Part shown: piece after piece, positions 57,244 to 64,000 of the stretch
How positions within the stretch are numbered: the stretch's first letter is position 1
Layout of the letters: every line of letters begins with the position of its first letter
Assembly (NCBI GenBank): GCA_029216955.1
Contig: JANAVB010016199.1
Coordinates: 10,710,595 to 10,774,594, forward strand
Reading direction: 5' to 3'
Length of the DNA: 64,000 bases
Source: Iris pallida
Lineage: Eukaryota > Streptophyta > Magnoliopsida > Asparagales > Iridaceae
The notes under the pieces: generated by a model
The model's database searches: none
Seen by the model: the letters and a program-made list of their open reading frames with translations, nothing else
Told to the model about the DNA's origin: nothing
Program-made: the position numbers and the translations under genes

Positions 57244-59692
57244 TGTCACGACCCGCTCCCGAGTAATCGGATACGAGTCGGACACGCCCAGCCTTCGTCG
57301 ATGGACACGACGAAGTAAGCTGTACAATACTATGGAAAACTCTAAGTCACAATGTAATGTAAACAAAACACAACTTTTATAACGTTCCTAGAAAATCACC
57401 AATATCCATCAAGTTTTTAATACAAAATCAGCCGGAGACAAATCCGGTCAAATGAAATAAATATACAATAATGAATATCCAAGATACAATCTCCAGAAAA
57501 ATAAACTAAAAGAAAAGCTGCAATATCCAATGCAATCACAAGCTCCATGTAATCTTCCACTCACCTGCAACGTATCCTGTCAGGAAAAGAGCAAAGTACA
57601 ACCTTGACCAGGCAATATACAATGTAGTCTGTAGTACAAAATACAAGGTGAAACCAGAATACCAGAATACTAGAACAGGAAATGAAACTACGGTACCAGA
57701 GATGAAATGTAAAACTGCAGGCAATGGACGACAATCAATATGCTAGACAATGAACACGGCTATCAATGTACAAGGTAATGAATCACGACAATCACTATAC
57801 AATTGTGACAATTTGAAATATTAAAACTAATGTGTGACCGACTTAGGAGCAATCAATCAATGAGTCAATGAGTCAATCAATTCTACAGGTACGGCTTCAT
57901 CGTACGTGAATTGTACGATTAGGCTATCCACAATTACCTATGTTGGGTGTGGTCACACAAAAGCTAATATTTCCCCCACTCTCCGCAATAAACAATGACT
58001 CACAAGCAATGAACAATGGTACAAGACAATCGTGTGTATCTCGTGTCCGATATGAGAACATGGCACATGAAGGTAAGACAGAAAATAAGGTACAAGTCAA
58101 GTCAGTGTACTTGCCTCGGTTTGGTTGCACGAGAGTAGTACTGCATGGTTGTAAATCACCTGTTATATTTTGTACAAGCTATTAGGGTTTTGAAATAAAG
58201 GCATTAGCTAACTAACTTAGATACTTCAACTATTTCTAGACAAGGACTAGTTAACATTATTTAAAAAATATTATAGTTTTAATCACCATAAATACTCATG
58301 AAAATATATACTATATGATTTTAGAAATATTTTATTAGCAAAGTAATAATTATAACTATACATACTTTTTAGAAAGAGAAGAATTTGGATATACTAGAAT
58401 TTTCTATATATATATATATATTAACAAGATATCTATATTAGGCTAAAAAGTAAGCAAGGTAGCATTTATATATCATTTGAAACTATTAAACTAATTAATA
58501 GACATTCCATCAAAATAATATTTATAAATTACTTAAATTATCTATTTGGAGATTACTTGCTAGTCACAATATTATCTAAATGTTAGCAAAATAAATACAC
58601 TTCCAGTTTTAGAAATCTTGCACATCCTAATAATCCTAGAAAATGGTTTATTAAAAATAGTTAACAATATCATTAACTGAATTTTATTTAATAAGCCTTA
58701 ATAATAAGTAACTATAAGCAACAATAGTTAATTTGCAAGAATATTTAACTAAGTTGGTCCAAGTATACAATCTATCCCGACCACAAAAACTCAACAAACC
58801 AACAAATTTGGCCTAAGCCTAAGCCCATATAACTAGTCCACACTGGAAAATGAAATTAAATAACTAACAGTGAAATTGAACCCAGCCCACTGCTCCAGAC
58901 TTAATAGTCAATCAATTATAACAGCCCAGTCTTAAGCCCAACCCTACTGGCCCACAAGACCCGGCCCAACTCTTCCTAATACAAATCTTAACATAACCCA
59001 GCTTCTATATTCACTGATAAATTAACGAATTTAAATCTTAATTTTGTGAACAATTCCCTAAGCCCAGGAGTTTGGGACCAACCCGGCCCATCACTTCTGA
59101 TATTAACTCTCTTCGAATTCTCTCTCCTGCTCATTTCCACGAATTTTCCAGAACAGCCGAACAGAACTCAGCCGCTTCCCCCACACTTCGTCTTCCTCCT
59201 CCGTTCCGTCTTCTTCAACCCCAAGCTCGTCTAAACCCTAAAAAAACCTTCCATGGCCGAAGCCCAGCCTCTATAGGTTCTCTCATAGATCCACTTCCTC
59301 TCCTTCGTTTCCAGCCCTTTCTTCTTCCCTCTGTATCCCTAGATCTAGGCCACCTTCTCCAGCCCTCTCTTCCTTCTCTCCCGACTGTGTCTCACCGAAA
59401 CCCTAGCTAAGCTTCTTCTACAACCCCATAGGAAAACCCTAGATGAAACCCTCTTCTGAAACCCTAGATTCTAGGTTTTTCTTCTCCGGCTGATCATCTT
59501 CCCCATCTGAACTCCCAAGGCAACCCTAATCCCCAACTCCTTCTTCATCTTCCTCAGAACTCCCAAACCCTAGATCTGACTCTAGGTCTTCCTCCCGAGA
59601 GTCCCTAAGAACCCTAACCCTAGAAAACCTTAGATTCTCAAACTCCAAACAAAACCCTAGAAAACAAGAGGAAAGGAGGGATTGAGATGGAT
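57244..59692 (-). mobile_element. E3 5' LTR, left portion
   Basis: Matches 25487-27963 of the 3' LTR with scattered substitutions and a shorter (TA)n. It is cut at 59692/59693 by an inverted LTR start. The rest of this LTR, with its promoter, lies beyond the right edge. Confidence 0.88.
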
Positions 59693-61240
59693 TGTAACTC
59701 CCAAAATCACATTTGGTAAATTGTAGGATTTTCTCTAATTTTCTTTGGATTAAATATTATTTTTTACGAAAGTCTAATTAGTTGATTTAAAATTAGTTTC
59801 GGGTGTTAATGAATTTTCTTCAACTTGGAAAGTATTTTTGAATACTAGTTTGACGTAATGATTTGATTTATTTTATGAATTGTTGAAACAAATTTTTGTA
59901 GCTAAATAAATATTTATGTATAAGTATTCAATTTCGTATTAATGGTTTTATTGATTTCTTAATTGTCTTAGTAATCATTTTTGGAATTATATATTAAGTA
60001 TTAAGAAAACTAATTTTATTGATTAATTAATTAGTAGCTAATTTCATGATTAGTTGAGAGATATTAGTTTGAATTTAAAAATATGTTAGCATTTAAATAT
60101 CCGTTTTGAAAATCTGTTTTAATTTCGAATTTTGTAATCCAGCAAATCCATTGGAGGGAATGATTATTTTCGAAAATCTGTTTTTTTATTGAAAATTCTG
60201 TTTGAATTTTGAATTTGAAAATCAGTTACTGACTATTTACTAAAGACTCCTAGATCTGTATTTTATTACAATACTGTCACTGTTCTATACCCCCAGATCT
60301 ATAGTTATTTACATCTGTACCACTCCATATTTTACTATAAATACTGTATATACATAATATTTTATTATTATTATTCTGACACTGTCAGTACACATTAATT
60401 CTCTCTCTATTTTCTCTCTCTACACTTTTTCTCTCTTCCCTCTCTGGCCATTCCGGCCGAGCACCACCACCCATCGCCGGAGATTTCTCATCACACTATG
60501 GAGCCGAGCTCAGTCGGAGTCTAGATCCACCTCGGATCCACGTCACCGGTCGGATCGAGCCACCGTCACCGGATCGGGTCGTATCCAGCCGCTGCCGAGG
60601 AGTTCTCGCCATCGTCTTCCCCGGAGTCGGATCTCGCCAGATCTACTCGATTTTTCGACGAGTCACCGTCGGTGACACCGAGGGCTCGAAGCTCTTCTGA
60701 GTTCAGAGCCGCTACCCGCCACCTCCACAAAGAAGCATCGCCGTCGCCAGCCGGAATTCGACGCACTAGACAAGATCTGACCTCGATCTGCACCTCTGTC
60801 GTGGGAACCAGCTCCGCTGTGGCCTCGAAGCGCCCCGTCCTGAACTGTACACCGCCGCCGTTGACGCCGAGCCTTCGCAACGCCTCTGATCAGGTCTTCG
60901 CGGCCGAGCTCGGCGAGTCAGTCGCCGGCCAAGGTGATGTTCTCCTCTTCGACATCTTCTTCTTGTCTCCTTACTGTTTTTATTGGGAGTTTGGGGCTTG
61001 GGTACGTACGGCCATTAGAGGAGTGAGGGCTGGGAAGTTGAGATTCATGGCCGAGTAAGGAAGAATGGCAGCAGTGGTTTGTGGATTGAAGAAGAAGTTG
61101 AAGAAGTGAAGTAGGGAGAAGAATAGCTTGGGCGGGTGCTTGAGTAGGTGAAGAGAATGGACTTCTTTTTATTGGCTATGAGGAGTGTAGAGTTTAGGAG
61201 TAATTATGAAGTAGAGAGAGAATGAATCAATGAGAGTTTA
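59693..61240 (+). mobile_element. Inverted E3-family LTR (partial, plus sense)
   Basis: It begins TGTAACTCCCAAAATCACATTTGG, similar to the reverse complement of the E3 LTR end at 31951. It shares the CAGTTTTGAAATTCG-like block, a TATAAATA box (60336-60343), and a CT-rich leader leading into a GC-rich stretch (60450-60930). The last five bases before it, TGGAT (59688-59692), would be the target duplication; the other copy must lie beyond the window. A possible splice donor CCAAG/GTGATG follows the GC-rich part at 60932. Minus- and plus-strand ORFs in the GC-rich part look like composition artefacts. Confidence 0.7.
60336..60343 (+). promoter_or_regulatory. TATA box of inverted E3-family LTR
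   Basis: TATAAATA in ACTATAAATACTG, followed about 60 bp later by a CT-rich leader. It corresponds to the minus-strand TATAAATAA near 31360 in the E3 3' LTR. Confidence 0.5.
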
Positions 61241-61620
61241 GGGGCTGTTTGGTTCCCTCCTATGGGCTGAAAGTGGGGATGTTTTTTGCAACTCGGGTGA
61301 ACTGTTGGCCACTTTTGGTGTTTGGTTGGGAGGGTTTATTACTTGCAAGTGGGTTGATGTGACCCCGCTCCAGTTCATGTCTCTACCAAAAAGGGGCTTT
61401 TGAGTTCCGGCCATTGGGTTCTTGAAGTCCAGTGAAAGTGGGAGGAGAGAGAAGGAAAAGCTGGAGAAGGAAGTGGGGAAAAAAAGGAGGCTTCCGAGCA
61501 CCGCTCTTCCGCCATTCTCTTCTGCACTGAAAACCTCTGCTCTTGGAACCCATTTTTCGTTAAATTCTTACCGTTTTTTTGGGAAATTTTGTTTATTTTT
61601 GCCATTTTTTCGTTAGATCT

Positions 61621-61995
61621 TCGTAGATCTATGTAGATCTGTCATGTTGTGTCCGTTTTTTTGCCATTTTGTGGAATTTTTTTTATAGATCCGGTCATTT
61701 ACTCCGATTTTTTGTAGATCCGTAAATTTTTTCGGTTGCTCCGTTCATAGATCTATGTAGAACTGTCATGTTGTGTCCTTATTTTTGCTATTTCGTAGAA
61801 TTTTTTTATAGATCCGGTCATTTCCTCCGATTTTTTGTAGATCCGTAAATTTTTTCGGTTGCTCCGTTCATAGATCTATGTAGATCTGTCATGTTGTGTC
61901 CTTATTTTCGCCATTTCGTGGAATTTTTTTATAGATCCGGTCATTTCCTCCTATTTTTTGTAGATCCGTAAATTTTTTCGGTTGCTCCGTTCATT
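61621..61995. repeat. Tandem repeat of about 123 bp, three copies
   Basis: Units are anchored on GTCATGTTGTGTCC at 61641, 61765 and 61888. Each contains several GTAGATCT/ATAGATCC words, so the array is rich in AGATCT-like half-sites. Confidence 0.85.
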
Positions 61996-62062
61996 TTTTT
62001 GGAGATCCGTTAATTTTCGTTGTATATCCGTTCATTTTCCACCATTTTCTGGCTTATACATA

Positions 62063-62290
62063 TGCTGGGAACATGGCACATGCCTGCGCGTGTATAGATC
62101 TGCTGGGAACATGTTACGAATACTTGCTGGAAACATGGCACATGCCTGCGCGTGTATAGATCTTGAGATTTTTTGGCTTATAAATTTTTGCTTCCACAGA
62201 TAATTCGATATTCCGAATTTGTGGTATCATAATGCTGGGAACATGTCATATTGCTGCGAGCATGTCAACTTGCTGGGAAAATGTCATTTT
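62063..62290. repeat. GCTGGGAACATG subterminal repeats
   Basis: A roughly 69-bp near-duplicate (GCTGGGAACATGGCACATGCCTGCGCG at about 62064 and a variant at about 62133) and further single GCTGGGAACATG words near 62121, 62234 and 62270. The same word occurs in reverse complement at 63907-63950. Confidence 0.75.
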
Positions 62291-62548
62291 CCTGCAAATT
62301 GTGATCAGATTTTGTTGTCGTACTAGTATTTCCTGCAAATGAGCATATTTCTGATAATTTTTTATCTGTATACTTTGCCCTTTCTAGGTTTACACTATTA
62401 TTTACTTTGCCCTATCTAGATGTAGATGTAGAATATTATTGCACCAAAAGTGGACAACAGTTCACCCGAGTTGCAAAAAACATCCCCACTTTCAGCCCAT
62501 AGGAGGGAACCAAACAGCCCCTAACTATAATTATTAATTTAATGGAAA

Positions 62549-62660
62549 ATGAGGTCGCTCCATGATACACGATCTGTTTGTGTGGAAGAACAACTAGCCA
62601 TATTCCTTTTCATATTGGGACATAAGGCAAAAAAAAGAGTATGCGGCATTGAATTCCTAG
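62549..62660 (+). pseudogene. Harbinger-type transposase N-terminal fragment
   Basis: The frame MRSLHDTRSVCVEEQLAIFL then FILGHKAKKRV resembles the conserved N-terminal domain found before the DDE nuclease in plant PIF/Harbinger transposases ('TR-VSVEEQLAMFL-ILGH--KNR'). Only this piece is present. The frame runs on to 62812 but loses similarity after GIEFLG. It starts 25 bp outside the TIR element, so it either belongs to a second, overlapping Harbinger element or was displaced. Confidence 0.6.
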
Positions 62661-62757
62661 GTGAAATATGTTCAATTCAAGTTTACTACTCTGGAACAGC
62701 ACATGCTGCTGTTTCCACAGGGCCTATGATGCCCATAGGCTGCTGTTTCTGTGTGAC

Positions 62758-62840
62758 TTCAATTCCCTGCTCTTTTGATGTCTTTGCTTTTGTTAATTCC
62801 CTGCTCTTTTGATATCTTTGCTGCTGTTTTTGTTAATTTC
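62758..62840 (+). repeat. Short tandem duplication
   Basis: The word AATTCCCTGCTCTTTTGATRT, followed by CTTTGC, occurs twice about 40 bp apart just before the hybrid-binding-domain ORF. Confidence 0.7.
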
Positions 62841-62853
62841 CTGTTTTTGTAGC

Positions 62854-63126
62854 ATGTCTTTCTACGTTGTTTTGAAAGGAAGAAAGCCAGGGGTGTACAC
62901 CACCTGGCCTGAATGTCACATGCAAGTGAATGGGTTTAAAGGCGCTTGTTATTTCAAGTGCCAAGATTATGAGGAGGCAATGGGTTACTTCCACTCAAAT
63001 TACAAGGATGAACGATGTGGAAATAAGGGGGAAGATGTGCGCAATGGCCACCCATCGGCCATTGTTGTCACTTTGGGTTTTCTAACATTACTTGTATCGA
63101 TTTTAGTCTACATCTCTTTTATGTAG
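62854..63126 (+). CDS. Small protein: RNase H1-type hybrid-binding domain plus C-terminal membrane segment
   Basis: From ATG at 62854 the 90-residue product starts MSFYVVLKGRKPGVYTTW and continues with ECHMQVNGFKGACY. This is the RNase H1 N-terminal (viroplasmin-like) domain that binds RNA-DNA hybrids: YVV-KGR-PG-Y-SW--C--QV-GF-GA-YK. Residues about 68-90 (IVVTLGFLTLLVSILVYISF) form one hydrophobic segment, so the protein would be tail-anchored. No RNase H catalytic domain follows. I chose this ATG over an upstream in-frame one at 62809 because the domain begins here. A lone hybrid-binding domain next to Harbinger sequence may be an accessory gene of the transposon, or an exon whose other exons are off the window. 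Confidence 0.6.
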   Translation: MSFYVVLKGRKPGVYTTWPECHMQVNGFKGACYFKCQDYEEAMGYFHSNYKDERCGNKGEDVRNGHPSAIVVTLGFLTLLVSILVYISFM

Positions 63127-64000
63127 TACCAACTTATTTGTGTAGACCCAAGTTCTTTTTGTCTGCACCTACAATGTAATGACAATGTAATGACAAGGGG
63201 TATGTACTGTTTGGGTGCAGGAGTTGTCTTTGAATGAGCTATGAAGGTGCAACCTAATTAGAAGCTAAAGTTGGTGGCCTCCCCTACCATTGTGGTGATG
63301 GACGGAGGTAGCCAACTTGTAGCCTAGTTTTAGACAATGATGAGGAAGGTGCAACCTTTGAGTCTAAAATGCTATTTCGGTCCCGACAACACAAATGAGG
63401 AAGGTGCCCCACGTTGAGAACCAAAACTTGATGGCCTCCCCCACCAATTTGGTGATGGATGGAGGTAGCCAAGTTTTTAAATTGGCGATGATGAGTGGGA
63501 TGGTGAATCCTTTGAGCCAATCGCTTTTTTCAGTCTTGTGTTTCAGTTTTTTGTTACTAATTTCAGTTTTGGGCACTTCAATTTCAGCACTTCAAACTCC
63601 GATTTGGGTTAATGATGAGTTTTGCTATCTTGAAATCTTATATGGGCTGTGATGAGTTTTGCTTTCTTGAAACAAATAATGATATTTTGGGCTATGATGA
63701 CAATGCATAACTTGGTGCCTTCAATTTTTCCTGAAACTGAGTTTCAGTATCTTCTTCTTCCTTCCAGTTTTTATGTGACTTCAATTTTGGGGCAGTTTCT
63801 GGTTACTGCACCATACGTTGGTCTTATTTTCTTATAATATATGGGCGATGATGAGAATGCATTATGGGCTATGATGACTTGTGTTTCAATGTGAAACAAA
63901 TAATGGTACATGTTCCCAGCAAATATGATACATGTTCCCAGCAAATATGGTCTATGTTTCAATTTTATTGTACGCAAGAATTTACATTTTTGATATGTTC
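63127..64000. other. Repeat-rich tail next to window edge
   Basis: No further gene is recognised. A block containing TGGCCTCCCCYACCA...GGTGATGGAYGGAGGTAGCCAA occurs at about 63270-63320 and again at 63432-63473, in units of roughly 160 bp. GGGCTATGATGAC-like words repeat from 63640 to 63880. At 63907-63950 two copies of ACATGTTCCCAGCAAATATG, the reverse complement of the GCTGGGAACATG word at 62063-62290, suggest that the right end of a Harbinger element lies just past the window. Confidence 0.55.

Larger units (their letters stand above)
61241..62521. mobile_element. Non-autonomous DNA transposon with 80-bp TIRs (PIF/Harbinger-like)
   Basis: The terminal inverted repeats 61241-61320 and 62442-62521 are identical at 79 of 80 positions and start GGGGCTGTTTGG, a start common in PIF/Harbinger and Tourist-type elements. 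The flanks are TTA on the left and TAA on the right, compatible with a TA-centred 3-bp target but not an exact duplication. The interior lacks a transposase and holds two tandem repeat blocks. Confidence 0.82.
25487..64000 (-). mobile_element. Gypsy-type gag-only element E3 with nested insertions (extends past window)
   Basis: The two LTRs start identically on the plus strand (TGTCACGACCCGCTCCCGA) at 25487 and 57244. The internal region, once the nested CACTA element is removed, is only about 1.66 kb and encodes gag alone. No protease, reverse transcriptase or integrase is seen, so E3 fits the non-autonomous class of terminal-repeat retrotransposons carrying gag (TR-GAG). It has been hit by a solo LTR in its 3' LTR, by the CACTA element in gag, and by an inverted LTR in its 5' LTR. 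Confidence 0.85.

Noticed and set aside
60566..61058. Possible GC-rich protein-coding exon in the 59693 LTR
   Set aside because: Plus and minus frames are both open, there is no recognisable domain, and a matching GC-rich leader exists in the other E3-family LTRs with a different frame.
62854..63126. Caulimovirus-derived (endogenous pararetrovirus) origin for the viroplasmin-like domain
   Set aside because: The same domain is the cellular RNase H1 N-terminus, and no pararetroviral coat, movement or polymerase sequence is present.

Overview
This is nuclear DNA of a flowering plant, almost certainly from a large, repeat-rich genome. I see no intact host gene and no rRNA, tRNA or CRISPR. The window is dominated by long terminal repeat (LTR) retrotransposons of the Copia and Gypsy types, LINE fragments, a CACTA DNA transposon and Harbinger-type DNA transposon sequence. 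The host-derived exons (a KEG ubiquitin-ligase fragment and a plastid sigma-factor fragment) are plant genes. The species cannot be told from this.

Layout. 1-5978: a decayed Copia element on the minus strand, whose 3' LTR runs off the left edge. It sits inside the integrase end of an older plus-strand Gypsy remnant (5984-8035). 8415-10843: two LINE remnants facing each other across a (TA)n tract. At 10844 the minus-strand LINE is cut by a plus-sense LTR, called L0 here. L0 is itself split by Gypsy element E1 (14206-24933, target duplication GTAAC/GTATC) and by Gypsy element E3 (from 25487 to beyond the window).

E3 carries only gag. Its 3' LTR (25487-31951) contains a solo LTR (28368-31097, duplication GGTGG). 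Its gag zinc-knuckle codons are split by a CACTA element (32384-56018, duplication TCT). The CACTA element encodes no recognisable transposase. Instead it carries a plant 5' leader with a first exon, KEG exons, sigma-factor exons and one unidentified exon, all in the same direction: a Pack-CACTA architecture. Inside it lies gag-only Gypsy element E2 (35302-52564, duplication CCTGA). Inside E2's 5' LTR, in inverted orientation, lies a related solo LTR (46199-51131, duplication CCATG). The nesting order is LINE > L0 > E3 > CACTA > E2 > solo LTR.

57244-64000: the E3 5' LTR is cut at 59693 by an inverted LTR of its own family. That copy holds a 1.28 kb element with 80-bp terminal inverted repeats (61241-62521), followed by a Harbinger transposase fragment and a small ORF with an RNase H1-type hybrid-binding domain and a C-terminal membrane segment.

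The most unusual signals are the Pack-CACTA gene collage, a ladder of 15-nt hairpins with covarying stems in the Copia 3' noncoding region, small acidic ORFs near the 3' ends of several LTRs, and LTR-borne arrays of TTGAC (W-box-like), GACACG and 10-bp-phased ACATGA motifs. All element boundaries were read by eye; coordinates with stated target duplications are the most reliable.
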